Positions 1-8,678 of a stretch of 35,186 bases of DNA are shown piece after piece. The DNA lies in assembly GCA_029865835.1 (NCBI GenBank), contig JARXAL010000003.1:1-35186 (forward strand), in the 5' to 3' direction. Position numbers and translations under genes: made by a program. The notes under the pieces were generated by a model. It saw nothing but the letters and a program-made list of their open reading frames with translations. It was not told where the DNA came from and did no database searches. Source of the DNA: Verrucomicrobiaceae bacterium (lineage in GTDB: Bacteria > Verrucomicrobiota > Verrucomicrobiia > Verrucomicrobiales > Verrucomicrobiaceae). The stretch's first letter is position 1, and each line of letters opens with the position of its first letter.

Positions 1-175
1 GCAAATCCCGCCGCATCCCATTCCTCGCCGACACCTCCTCAATGAAAAACCGCGCCTTCGTCAGCCCCCGCTCCATCACCTCCGTCATCCGCGTCGAAAC
101 CCCAAACCCCAGCGCCGCAAACGCACTCGCCAGCTTCGTATTCCCCGTGCTCCAACCACTGATCTTCTCAGCCAT
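1..175 (-). CDS. Unknown tail-module protein, N-terminal 58 residues, cut by the window edge
   Basis: An open frame starts with ATG at 175 (MAEKISGWSTGNTKLASAFA) and runs off the left end without a stop. A T-rich stretch precedes the ATG and there is no Shine-Dalgarno motif, as for other late genes here. It follows the tail tube candidate and would precede the tail chaperones in a normal siphovirus order. If the genome is circular, its C-terminus is probably the open frame at 34553-35113, but the joining sequence is hidden by the poly-C end. I recognise no family. Confidence 0.6.
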   Translation of the reverse strand, partial: MAEKISGWSTGNTKLASAFAALGFGVSTRMTEVMERGLTKARFFIEEVSARNGMRRDL

Positions 176-220
176 AAAATAGAAAAAAGTAAACCCAACC
201 AGCGGCCCAGCCACCCCTCA

Positions 221-640
221 TCAGATCGCCGTCCCCGAAACAAACGGACGATACATCGCCGGAATCGTCACCGTCGGCGCCTCCGAATCCGAAAGCTCCC
301 GAGTCGGATTCAGCACCACAGTCAGATTGTCCGCATCGATGTCGAACCCATGAATGTCATCGCCATCCGCCGCATTCGCCAGATCCACACTCGACCCCGG
401 ATGCGCCTGCGCCAAACCCTCAGCCGCCCCGCCCGAAGTCGCCGGAATAATCTCCCCCGTGAACGAAATGCCCAAACGAGGATCCTCATGCCGCTCATAA
501 TTCACCGCACGATTCGACCCCTTACGAGTCACCACATCCCGCTCCGGCGTAAACGTCACCGACTTCACCAGCACCCCCGTCTCATTCACCAGACCAAAAG
601 AAGGAGCCAAACCGTATTCAATGATGGGATCAACAGGCAT
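221..640 (-). CDS. Putative major tail (tail tube) protein
   Basis: This 139-residue protein begins at MPVDPIIEYG. A longer frame reaches 685, but the ATG at 640 follows the T-rich leader typical of late genes here and avoids overlap with the upstream gene. It is acidic, beta-rich in appearance, and has no membrane segment. The role is inferred from position: directly after the tail terminator candidate and ahead of the chaperone and tape measure genes, where lambda-like phages encode the tail tube. It is shorter than many tube proteins, and no motif proves the call. Confidence 0.5.
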   Translation of the reverse strand: MPVDPIIEYGLAPSFGLVNETGVLVKSVTFTPERDVVTRKGSNRAVNYERHEDPRLGISFTGEIIPATSGGAAEGLAQAHPGSSVDLANAADGDDIHGFDIDADNLTVVLNPTRELSDSEAPTVTIPAMYRPFVSGTAI

Positions 641-672
641 AAAAAAAGAGGGGATTCCCACACCAGCGCATG

Positions 673-1122
673 TCAAACCCAGCACACAAACCCCAGTGCC
701 AAACGCATCACCACATCCCCCGCCTGATCCCGCTCGATCGGCTCCGCCGGCACAATCATACGATGCAGAATCCGATACCCCGTCCGCACCTCCTCCGCCT
801 CATCCGCCAGCCAAGAATACCACGCCTCATCATCCCGCAGCCGCGCCTCACACGCCCGCATCCACCCCGCCCCCACCACCCGCGTCGTCTGCCCCTCAGC
901 CATCCCAAGACGTTCGTGCAAATGCAGCGTCACGATCACCGCCCGCCGCGCCGTCGTAGCCTCCCGCACCTCACCCCCCACGATCAAACACGGCAGCGCC
1001 CGATCCTGGCCCCCATCCGCCACCAGAATCGGAATCTCCGGCACCCCAGCCGCCACACTCTCCGCCGTATCCAAATACCGCGCCACCAAACCCGCCAAAG
1101 TATTCTCCAAAGTCTCAATCAT
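673..1122 (-). CDS. Putative tail terminator / tail completion protein
   Basis: This 149-residue protein starts MIETLENTLAGLVARYLDTA. An N-terminal helix followed by a mixed alpha/beta body (PILVADGGQDRALPCLIVGG, then VIVTLHLHER) resembles the fold pattern of small tail terminator proteins of the gpU/gp17 type, which cap the tail tube and join it to the head. The call rests on this pattern, the size and the position between a gp10/gpZ-like gene and the tail tube gene. I see no unique motif. Confidence 0.5.
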   Translation of the reverse strand: MIETLENTLAGLVARYLDTAESVAAGVPEIPILVADGGQDRALPCLIVGGEVREATTARRAVIVTLHLHERLGMAEGQTTRVVGAGWMRACEARLRDDEAWYSWLADEAEEVRTGYRILHRMIVPAEPIERDQAGDVVMRLALGFVCWV

Positions 1123-1140
1123 AACTCAAAAACCCCCATG

Positions 1141-1923
1141 TCATAACACCCCCATCGACTCCAACCGCGCCCGCTTCAGCGCCCCCTTCAACACAAACGG
1201 CAACCGCGCCTCCAGCTTCCTCCCACGGCCCGCCAGCACCCGATCCGCAATCGCCTGCAAATTCACCCGATCCGCAAACGGCACCCTATTGGAAATTGTC
1301 ACCGAATACCCACCCCGAGTCACCCGCAGCACCACCGACCCCCGCGCCGCATGTCGCGTCACCCACGCCGGCAGCTTCACCTTCAGCCTGGCCGCCGCCG
1401 GTGCCCACCCCGCCACCAGCTTCCCCACCCGCTTCTTCCGCTCACTCTTCAAAGCCGCCAGCTTCACACTCGAAACATAAAACGCCGCCTTCTGCCCCCG
1501 CGAAATCCGTTTCGCCCCCTTATCAAACCGCCGCTTCAACCGCTGATCATACACAGCCCCCAGATCCGGAATCTTCTCCACCGTCGTCACCACCACCTTC
1601 TTCTTCATCGGCTTCCCAAACACCTTCGTAATCGTCCGCTTCCCCCGCAGCTTCACCCCCGCAAAAATTGCATCCATATCCGCCTCGATCTTCCGTTCCC
1701 CCGCCTTCTTCGCCACATTCCCCGTCACCGTCTGAAACTTCGCCACCGACTGCTTCCCCCTCGCATGCACCTTTGCATGAAACGGCGGAGTCGATTCCAC
1801 CGCATCCTTCACAAACCCCCGCGCCTCAGTATCCACCACCTCCTTAATCGTCCGCTCAAATTCACCACGAAACTTCTTCAAATCCCGCACCAACGGCCTC
1901 AGATCCGCCTTGATCGTGATCAT
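1141..1923 (-). CDS. Putative head-tail connector / minor tail protein (gp10/gpZ-like)
   Basis: This 260-residue, very basic protein (many Lys and Arg) starts MITIKADLRPLVRDLKKFRG. The start at 1923 overlaps the stop of the upstream gene by four bases (ATGA), which favours it over a start at 1965. The opening pattern, a short beta strand then a helix with DLKKF, is like HK97 gp10 or lambda gpZ family proteins that act where the tail joins the head. It is longer than typical HK97 gp10. Assignment is by position and general character. Confidence 0.45.
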   Translation of the reverse strand: MITIKADLRPLVRDLKKFRGEFERTIKEVVDTEARGFVKDAVESTPPFHAKVHARGKQSVAKFQTVTGNVAKKAGERKIEADMDAIFAGVKLRGKRTITKVFGKPMKKKVVVTTVEKIPDLGAVYDQRLKRRFDKGAKRISRGQKAAFYVSSVKLAALKSERKKRVGKLVAGWAPAAARLKVKLPAWVTRHAARGSVVLRVTRGGYSVTISNRVPFADRVNLQAIADRVLAGRGRKLEARLPFVLKGALKRARLESMGVL

Positions 1924-2273
1924 ACCGGAATCGACGGCACCACCCGCACACAACTCACCACCCACGCCACATCCCCCACCGAAAAGCCCGCCACTTCCGC
2001 CACCTCAAAGCGCAGCGACCCCACCTCCACCACCCCACGCACCACCGGCGCCGTCGGCAGGATCGACTTTAAAATCTCCAGCTTCAAAGGCTGCACCGTC
2101 ACAAAGCCCGACCCATCGCCCTCCTGCTGCCGTTGAAATCCCCCCAAATGCACCACCGCACCCACCACCCGCACCCCATCCACCACCACCACCTGACTCC
2201 GCACCCCAGCATGCCCCCGCACCCGGTCCACATGCGCCGCCTTCAAAGTCTTAGCTGTCACACTCGTCGCCAT
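1920..2273 (-). CDS. Putative head-tail joining protein
   Basis: This 117-residue protein (MATSVTAKTLKAAHVDRVRG) is rich in beta strands and valine and has no membrane segment. It is preceded by a TTTTTT leader without a Shine-Dalgarno motif and is coupled by ATGA to the next gene. Its place between the capsid and tail completion genes matches small joining proteins such as lambda gpFII. I cannot show homology from sequence alone. Confidence 0.4.
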   Translation of the reverse strand: MATSVTAKTLKAAHVDRVRGHAGVRSQVVVVDGVRVVGAVVHLGGFQRQQEGDGSGFVTVQPLKLEILKSILPTAPVVRGVVEVGSLRFEVAEVAGFSVGDVAWVVSCVRVVPSIPV

Positions 2274-2279
2274 AAAAAA

Positions 2280-2558
2280 TCAATCGTCCGGATTACAAAG
2301 TTGCACCCCCACCTTATTCAAAAGCGCCACCCCAAGATTCACCAAAGCCCGCCCCACCTCCTGATTCGTCGGCACCCGCTCCTTGATCTCCAGCAGCTCC
2401 ACCGCCTCCCCCGTCAGATCCCGACTCTCCAGCCCGCACACCTGCACCTCCACCGCCGTCTCAGCCTCCCCACTCAGCCCCTCCCACAGCACCCGAAACG
2501 TCCTCACCCCGCAATCCGCCGAAGCCGGCACCGTTGTCTCAACAATCTCCGGATCCAT
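2280..2558 (-). CDS. Small protein downstream of the coat gene, possible head completion protein
   Basis: This 92-residue acidic protein starts MDPEIVETTVPASADCGVRT and ends in a helix around ALVNLGVALLNKVGVQLCNP. It is the first gene after the terminator that follows the coat gene and ends 6 bases before the next start. No family is recognised. The position suggests head completion or decoration. Confidence 0.4.
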   Translation of the reverse strand: MDPEIVETTVPASADCGVRTFRVLWEGLSGEAETAVEVQVCGLESRDLTGEAVELLEIKERVPTNQEVGRALVNLGVALLNKVGVQLCNPDD

Positions 2559-2582
2559 GCCACGCCCCCCATGTCAAAACAC

Positions 2583-2624
2583 AAAAAACCCCCGCGCGGA
2601 CAACCAGAACCGCACGGGGGTTTT
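2583..2624. terminator. Bidirectional intrinsic terminator after the major capsid gene
   Basis: A G+C-rich inverted repeat (AACCCCCG... pairing with ...CGGGGGTT) encloses a loop of about 10 bases at 2600-2609. It is flanked by six A on one side and four T on the other, so read on the minus strand it gives a strong hairpin followed by TTTTTT. It lies 36 bases past the coat stop. It probably reduces read-through into the tail genes, so that coat transcript is in excess. Confidence 0.8.
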
Positions 2625-2659
2625 CTCTCTCATTCAGCGGAGGACACCGCAGAAAAAAC

Positions 2660-3820
2660 TTAACCGATGATCGTAGCGATGTGCTCCGGCTTCATCACCT
2701 TCACACCCCACGCCGCAGACAAGTGATAAGTCACCATCCGGAAACCAGGATAAACCGCCAACTCGAAAGCAATCCCCGTGCGAGGATCGACTTCCACCGT
2801 GCGATCAATCGCCATATCACCTTCACGCGGAAGCGCAGGCAAACGAGTGCCAACCAACAGCGCATTGCGAGTCATCGCAATGTTACGGGTAGACGTTGCA
2901 AAAACCGTGATCGCCCGAGTTGCAGCAGCCTGCGCCTTACGCAACCCAGGAGCCGCCAGCGTGATCGTGTCACCGCTCGCAGGGTTAGCACCCGCAAAGC
3001 TCACCGAAGCCACCACATACTTGTTGGTATCGTTGGCGAAAGTGATGATGTCACCCGCAGCCACCACACCCGTCCCGGCAGTCGCCAAAGGAATCACCGT
3101 CTGCCCGACCGTGAAAGCCGCATTGCTGGAAGTAGCGGACGCCATCGTTCCAGCCGTAGGCGTCACCACCTGCGCCGACTCACGAATGTCGAACCCGTAG
3201 AGATTGCCAAGAATACCTTGGCGAAGCATGGTCGGATCACCCGCCTCGTTCACCTTGAACAGATTGGAAGTCCCACGCAAAGCAACGCCCGCAGTGGTAT
3301 CCACAATGAAATGGCGATCACTCATCGGTGCCCCGTTATCATCCAAAATCTTCTTGGCCTGAGCAAAGTCAGCCAGCACAGGAGCCGTCCCAGCCGTCGC
3401 ACCGAAAGCGCGGGAAGCACCCAAAGCCGCAGCCGAAGCCAAATCAGCTTCCATCTCATTCGTCAGCGCACGGATCGCCTGCGCAATCTGATCCTGCTGA
3501 ATGTTCAAATACCCAGGCCCAGAATCCACACTGTTTTGCTCCTCACCCGTCCAAGAGAACGGTGCAAAACGAGACTTCTGAATCGTGAACGCCACATTGC
3601 CAATCGTCTGATCAGCAGCGGACGGCAAAGACATCGCCGGAGTAATGTTGCCAGCAGCCGCATTCGAAGGAGCCACATGCGAGCGCATAGTCGCATTCAA
3701 AGCACAGCGATCCGCCGAAGCGTCACGTTGAGAAGCAGGCAGAAAGCCCGTCAACTCACGCGAAACCACATCAAGCGCCGCGTAAAAGTCCGGAATCAAA
3801 TTCGTTAGAGTATTAGCCAT
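2660..3820 (-). CDS. Major capsid protein, P22 coat-like
   Basis: This 386-residue shell protein begins MANTLTNLIPDFYAALDVVS, closely matching the opening I know from the P22 coat family (HK97 fold with an inserted domain). Family-like segments follow: FTIQKSRFAPFSWTGEEQ near residue 85, a helix with ALTNEMEADLASAA near 120, and RHFIVDTTAGVALR near 170. Residues about 240-300 look like the inserted beta domain. Codon use is more balanced than in neighbours, as expected for a highly expressed gene. It is preceded by protease/scaffold and followed by a terminator. Confidence 0.9.
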   Translation of the reverse strand: MANTLTNLIPDFYAALDVVSRELTGFLPASQRDASADRCALNATMRSHVAPSNAAAGNITPAMSLPSAADQTIGNVAFTIQKSRFAPFSWTGEEQNSVDSGPGYLNIQQDQIAQAIRALTNEMEADLASAAALGASRAFGATAGTAPVLADFAQAKKILDDNGAPMSDRHFIVDTTAGVALRGTSNLFKVNEAGDPTMLRQGILGNLYGFDIRESAQVVTPTAGTMASATSSNAAFTVGQTVIPLATAGTGVVAAGDIITFANDTNKYVVASVSFAGANPASGDTITLAAPGLRKAQAAATRAITVFATSTRNIAMTRNALLVGTRLPALPREGDMAIDRTVEVDPRTGIAFELAVYPGFRMVTYHLSAAWGVKVMKPEHIATIIG

Positions 3821-3874
3821 AATTTTTTTAAGTTAGGAATCAGTTAGGAATCGTTCAAGTTTGGATGTCAAAAA

Positions 3875-4966
3875 TCAGTCCACCAATTTGCCGCCAGCAT
3901 TCAGGAAAGCCGACCGCTCTTTAGCGTTCATCGTCTCCCACTCACCCCGGCTTTTTTCCTTCGTCGAAGCCGCAGGAGCAGCCGCTGGCGTAGGCGTTCC
4001 AGCCGCTGCCGAATTGAGCATCCCATTCCCCGCCGCCGTGCGAAGATTCGCCACCTCAGTAGCAGCCGCAGCCACCGCACCCTCAGCCGTCGCCAGCCGC
4101 TCCAAAAGAGGAGCCGTCGCCGCATTCACAGCTTCAGCGATCACCGGTTGAAGCGCAGTCACAAGAGCCTGGCGCGTAGCCTCATCCTGCAAATTGATTT
4201 CCACCGCCGCAGCTTGCTGCGTAGGTGCCGACGGGGGAGTTTGGGTATCCATGATATTTGAATTAGTGAGTTCTGGCTCAACTAGAGCCGCCGAATTCAA
4301 ATGGATGTCAAAGCGCCCCCGATACTTCTCCGGCACCCGCTCCATGTTCAGACACGACACCATGCGCGGATCGATCACACACGCAGACAGCGCCACCTCA
4401 TCCGTCACCACATCCGCCAACCCCAGCGCCTTCGCCGCCGCACCATCCAGATACGTCGTCGCATCCATCAAAGGCTGAAGCACATCCGCCGTCTGGCCGC
4501 TCTTGCCAGTATAGGCCCTAATGATCGCCTGATTGTGCGCCTTCAAACTCGCCACCGCCTGCTCCATCGCCCGGTAATCCCCATACGCCGGCCCCGCCGC
4601 ATTATGAATCATCAGCAGCGCATTCGACGGCATCCGAATCTCATCCGCCGCCATCGCAATCACCGTCGCAATCGAAAACGCATAACCATCAATGTGCGCC
4701 ACCACCCGCGCCGAATGCCGCGCCAGCATATCGTGAATCGCCAGCCCCGCCGCCACATAACCGCCCTCGCTCGAAATATACAAATTGATCACCGACACCC
4801 CATCCAGCGCCCGCAACTCCTCCTCAAACTCACGCACCGTTCCACCTTCTCCCTCGTAACTTCCAAACCAATCCTCGCCGGACTTGTTGGAAATCCCCAC
4901 GATACCCCGGATCGAAATCTCTCCGACTCCCGCCTGATTAGTGATCTTGAACCAATTCTGCCGCAT
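3875..4966 (-). CDS. Prohead protease of ClpP/S14 type fused to a scaffold domain
   Basis: A 363-residue protein. Residues 15-200 form a ClpP-like domain: NLYISSEGGYVAAG near 61-74, GYAFS with nucleophile Ser98, MIHNAAG with His121, and a probable Asp174 in TYLDGAAAKALGLAD. It would mature the prohead from inside. Residues 239-363 are helical, Ala/Gln/Glu-rich and scaffold-like. An ATG at residue 239 (base 4252, MDTQTPPSAP) could give a separate scaffold from the same frame, as lambda C/Nu3 does. It lies between portal and coat, the usual place. Confidence 0.88.
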   Translation of the reverse strand: MRQNWFKITNQAGVGEISIRGIVGISNKSGEDWFGSYEGEGGTVREFEEELRALDGVSVINLYISSEGGYVAAGLAIHDMLARHSARVVAHIDGYAFSIATVIAMAADEIRMPSNALLMIHNAAGPAYGDYRAMEQAVASLKAHNQAIIRAYTGKSGQTADVLQPLMDATTYLDGAAAKALGLADVVTDEVALSACVIDPRMVSCLNMERVPEKYRGRFDIHLNSAALVEPELTNSNIMDTQTPPSAPTQQAAAVEINLQDEATRQALVTALQPVIAEAVNAATAPLLERLATAEGAVAAAATEVANLRTAAGNGMLNSAAAGTPTPAAAPAASTKEKSRGEWETMNAKERSAFLNAGGKLVD

Positions 4967-4981
4967 GAAAGCGGCCCCCTG

Positions 4982-6562
4982 TCAATCCGTCCCCACCGCC
5001 GCAATCTGCGCCGCCAACTCCGCCGGATCCAGCCCCAGCGAATTCGAAAGCCCCGCCATCGCCATCATCTCATTCGGCGGAATCGCCCGCAGCATTGCCA
5101 ACCCAGGCGGCAACTTCATCTTGGCCCCCAACTCAATCGCATACTGCATATCTTCCAACTTCTCCGCAATCCGCTCCCGCCGCACCGCCACCCCACTCCC
5201 ACCGGTGCGCCGCTCAGTATACTCCTCCATCGTCGCCGCATTATTCTCCAGCCTCGACATCTCCGCCTTTTCATCCCGCCCCGAATCCACCGAAGGATCC
5301 GGATCCGCCACAAAATCCACCTCATTCCAATCCGCCACCCCGATAAACTCAGCCAGCTCACCCGTCACCGTCACCGCATCCGAAATCACCCAATCCCAAC
5401 ACCACTGAAGAAACGGATGCAGCAAAGAGCGCAGCCTTTGATGCGCCCGCGACACCTTCGCCAGCACCGTCCGATTCGCCGTCCCACCCAAAGCCCCCAG
5501 CTTAAAAATATACTCCGGCGGATACCCAAACCGATACACAAAAGGCGAAATCAGCTCCTCAATCAGTTGCCCATAGTTCATCGCCTCCGGCGCATTGAAC
5601 CAATTCACCGACTGCCCACGCATCAGCGGAATCATCACCGCCCCACCAAAAATCTCCGCAAACCGCTGCCCATTATCCACCGCAGGCGTCCCACTCACCC
5701 CCTTACTCTGCACCACCCGCAAAGCCTCCGGCACCTGCCCATCATCCGTCACCGTCGCCCCCAGAAACGCCGCCTTCACCTTTGCCGCATGCTTTCGAAT
5801 CGCCTGAATATCGATCGTATCCAGCAGATCCTTCCCATCCAAAAGCCAAGGCTGCCCATGAACCTGATTGATCCGCGTCAGCTTCATCCCGTGAAACATC
5901 AGCCCCGCCGGAATGTCCGCAAACTGCGACTTCCCATCCCTCGGCTCCAACTGCACTCGGCACATCACCGTTTGATCAAACGCATTCAGCAACAACCCAT
6001 CATTCCACTTCTCCCCCGGCCCCGCCTTCCCATCCCCACTCACCAACTGATCCCGAGTAAACAACTGAAGCTGCAACCGCCGCCGGCTCGTATCACTCAA
6101 CCCCCAAGACCTTGGCACATCCCCCTCCGCCTGCACCTTCTGCGTGAAAAACTCCCCATCCCCCAAAATCGTCGAAAGCAGCAAAGGCTGCAAAGCATAA
6201 AAATCCAACTTCTTTCGCAGATCCACCGCCGGACTATTCGCCCACTTTGCAAAATAAGCCGTCGCCGCCTTCTTAAACTCCGGATTCGTGCTAATCGACT
6301 TGATCCCAATCCCCCGCCCCACCGCCTCCTCCGGCAGCGTATTCGTCACATAGTAGGCAAACGGCAACGCCTCCTGCAAATACCGCGAAATCGCCACCCG
6401 ATCCCGACTCACCGAAAGCCGCTCAATCGTCTTACTCCGCTGGTAAGAAATCGAAGGAGAAACCCGCACCCCACCCGTCGTCGCAGGCAAAGAATTCACC
6501 ACATTCGGCGCCGCCACCGACTGCACCCCATCCACTCTTTTTTTTGCAATCTTCTTCGCCAT
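4982..6562 (-). CDS. Portal protein, lambda gpB-like family
   Basis: This 526-residue protein forms the dodecameric DNA gate at one capsid vertex. Recognisable lambda-type segments include PFAYYVTNTLPEEAVGRGIG near residue 50, ILGDGEFF near 115, MFHGMKLTRINQVHGQPWL near 205, and DTIDIQAIRKHAAKVKAAFLG near 230. I chose ATG 6562 (MAKKIAKKRV), just past the upstream stop. A TTG at 6568 would add two residues. Length fits the family. It is flanked by the gpW-like gene and the protease. Confidence 0.88.
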   Translation of the reverse strand: MAKKIAKKRVDGVQSVAAPNVVNSLPATTGGVRVSPSISYQRSKTIERLSVSRDRVAISRYLQEALPFAYYVTNTLPEEAVGRGIGIKSISTNPEFKKAATAYFAKWANSPAVDLRKKLDFYALQPLLLSTILGDGEFFTQKVQAEGDVPRSWGLSDTSRRRLQLQLFTRDQLVSGDGKAGPGEKWNDGLLLNAFDQTVMCRVQLEPRDGKSQFADIPAGLMFHGMKLTRINQVHGQPWLLDGKDLLDTIDIQAIRKHAAKVKAAFLGATVTDDGQVPEALRVVQSKGVSGTPAVDNGQRFAEIFGGAVMIPLMRGQSVNWFNAPEAMNYGQLIEELISPFVYRFGYPPEYIFKLGALGGTANRTVLAKVSRAHQRLRSLLHPFLQWCWDWVISDAVTVTGELAEFIGVADWNEVDFVADPDPSVDSGRDEKAEMSRLENNAATMEEYTERRTGGSGVAVRRERIAEKLEDMQYAIELGAKMKLPPGLAMLRAIPPNEMMAMAGLSNSLGLDPAELAAQIAAVGTD

Positions 6563-6564
6563 AA

Positions 6565-6891
6565 TCAAAGCACCGCCGCAGGCGCATCCGTAAATCGAAT
6601 TCCAAACAACCTGGGCGCCGAAGCCGCCGCCACCTCCTCAGCCAAAAGCGCATCCAAATGCTCGATGGCTTGACGCAAAGCCGCCCGCCTATCCTCCGGC
6701 GTGCTTCCCCGAAACTGCACACTCGACGCACTCCCCTCAAACGCCGTCGAAGTCACCTCCCCACCCGAACGATCCTCCGACTCAGCCAAATACAAATCCG
6801 CCAGCCACGTCCGCTTCTCACTCACATCCATAAAGCGCAACCCCGCCTCAAACAGATAATCATTTTTCAGAGATTGGATGTCAGCCGCCAC
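6565..6891 (-). CDS. Head-tail joining protein, gpW-like
   Basis: This 108-residue protein has a GTG start at 6891. The N-terminal half (DIQSLKNDYLFEAGLRFMDV) and the later helix RAALRQAIEHLDALLAEE are typical of small helical gpW proteins, which sit under the portal. Position between large terminase and portal is exactly that of lambda W. It is longer than lambda gpW (68 aa), mainly through a Ser/Glu-rich middle. Confidence 0.7.
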   Translation of the reverse strand: MAADIQSLKNDYLFEAGLRFMDVSEKRTWLADLYLAESEDRSGGEVTSTAFEGSASSVQFRGSTPEDRRAALRQAIEHLDALLAEEVAAASAPRLFGIRFTDAPAAVL

Positions 6892-6914
6892 CCCCGACCG
6901 CCCGTGTCAATATA

Positions 6915-8678
6915 TCACCCCGCCCGCAACTCACTCAGCAGCGAATGCATCACCCAACTCCCCACCACCCCAAGTTTCGTGCAATCCCCATAGTGATCCC
7001 AAGGAATCTTTTTCCAATGCCGCCCCGTGCTTGTCTTGATCAACTGCTGCCCAGCATGCCCCCCAATCAACTCAGCATCCGCATCCGCCGGAAAGTGCAA
7101 CCCAGGACTCCCCCGCATCGCAATTCTCGAAAGATACAAATCATTTTTCGCCGTGTGATCCACATAAGTATAAAGCTTCAACCGATCATCCTCCGGCGGA
7201 GTCGTCTCCGCCCAAGTCCCATGCTGGCTATTACTGCCCTTAGTCGGAAACCAAGTAATCCCCGTCTGCCTCGACGCCCGACAAAACTTATACACCTCAT
7301 GCGTCCAATCCCCCGAATCCATCAACCCTATCACCGGATGCAGCTTCTCAGTCGAATTCGCCAGCGGATAACTCCGCGCCGCCACCCAATCCGCCGCAAG
7401 GCAGTTTGTCCAATGCAGCACCGTCCCCCAATCAATCACCCAAAGCGAACCATCCTTCATCACCGCCTGCACCTCCCAATGCGTCTGCCGTTCCCCCGGA
7501 TCCGCCATCACCTGCACATACGCCGGCCGATGCGGAATCACTCCCCGCCGATAACTCCCATTCTTCAGCGCCGAAACATTTTCCTCCTTAATGTTCGCCT
7601 CGAACTCCTGCCAAGTCGTCGCCATCTTCGAATTCAGAAAATTCTGCATCCCAAACAGATCCCCCGTCATGTCCAAAAAAGTCGAAGCAATATCCCCAAA
7701 CCTCAGCCGCGGATCATGCATGAAGTTCACCCGAAAACTCCGCTCATTCTTCGCCGCCGCCGGATTCTTCCGATCCTCCTCCATTCCCTTCAACATCTGA
7801 CCCCGATGCTTATCCTCAATCACACACCCATTCGCCGGGCAGATATAATGCGCCGTCTCAATCACCTTCTCCTTGTTCCAAACCCCATCCGCATTCCGAG
7901 CATCCTTCGACCAAACCAGCGACCGATAACCCGACTTCTGATCATCCGTCAGCTCCATGTTGAACCACTCCCGGCAATGCGGACACATCAGCGCCGGATG
8001 CGTAAAATCCCCCCGCTCCACATGCTGCCAAAACAAATGATCCGGTGAATTCGGCGTGGATGAAAGCCACTTAAAAGCACTCGGCCCATACTCATTCGTC
8101 CGCTCAAACGTCAACAAAATCGGATGCGACTCCGGACTCTCCTCCCCCGAAGTGTGCGTAATCTTCGCCGCCTCCTCCACAATAGCGATTCCAAACGTCC
8201 CCCCCGCCAGCTCCGTATCCGAATTCGCCCCCGCCAGCACAATATCCCCCCCCTTCATCGCCATGTGCATGAATCGAAACTGATCCAGATCCACCGGCTT
8301 CTCCGAAGCCAGCGCCGGATTCTCATTGATCAACGGATGCAGCCGCCGCTCCGAAATCTCCCGCTTGCACCAATTCGCCGACGGCCCCACCACAATCATC
8401 GGCACCGGCTCCCACCGCATCCGATACGCCATCCCCAGCACCAGCGTCGTCGTCTTGAAAAACTGCGCCGCCCCCGAAACCGCGCAAAGATTGATCCCAT
8501 TAGCCGGATTCCAACACTCCAAAATCCAACGCGTAAAAGGCCGCGTATCCAAATTCACCAACCCCGGCGCCTTCGGTGCCATCTTCCTAGGAATCGAAAT
8601 CTCCCGCTGCAACCACTCCACCACCCCAGGCCGCTTAGCCACCTGAAACAACCCCAGCAAAGAATTCGCCAAACTCAT
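6915..8678 (-). CDS. Terminase large subunit, lambda gpA/GpA-like
   Basis: This 587-residue protein packages DNA: an N-terminal ATPase motor and a C-terminal nuclease. A Walker A-like loop of the GpA group lies at 68-77 (SGAAQFFKTT) and a Walker B-like strand at 164-170 (IAIVEEA). A CPHC...CPANGC pair near 235-285 may bind zinc. Acidic sites in MADPGERQTHWEV and GLMDSGDWTHEV fit the nuclease. It overlaps the small subunit stop by ATGA and precedes gpW and portal. Length is near lambda gpA (641). Confidence 0.9.
   Translation of the reverse strand: MSLANSLLGLFQVAKRPGVVEWLQREISIPRKMAPKAPGLVNLDTRPFTRWILECWNPANGINLCAVSGAAQFFKTTTLVLGMAYRMRWEPVPMIVVGPSANWCKREISERRLHPLINENPALASEKPVDLDQFRFMHMAMKGGDIVLAGANSDTELAGGTFGIAIVEEAAKITHTSGEESPESHPILLTFERTNEYGPSAFKWLSSTPNSPDHLFWQHVERGDFTHPALMCPHCREWFNMELTDDQKSGYRSLVWSKDARNADGVWNKEKVIETAHYICPANGCVIEDKHRGQMLKGMEEDRKNPAAAKNERSFRVNFMHDPRLRFGDIASTFLDMTGDLFGMQNFLNSKMATTWQEFEANIKEENVSALKNGSYRRGVIPHRPAYVQVMADPGERQTHWEVQAVMKDGSLWVIDWGTVLHWTNCLAADWVAARSYPLANSTEKLHPVIGLMDSGDWTHEVYKFCRASRQTGITWFPTKGSNSQHGTWAETTPPEDDRLKLYTYVDHTAKNDLYLSRIAMRGSPGLHFPADADAELIGGHAGQQLIKTSTGRHWKKIPWDHYGDCTKLGVVGSWVMHSLLSELRAG

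Noticed and set aside
4301-6673. A 790-residue plus-strand open frame rich in Arg, His and Pro
   Set aside because: It lies opposite the recognised protease and portal genes and is an effect of C-rich DNA with few stops; the protein is low in hydrophobic residues and matches nothing.
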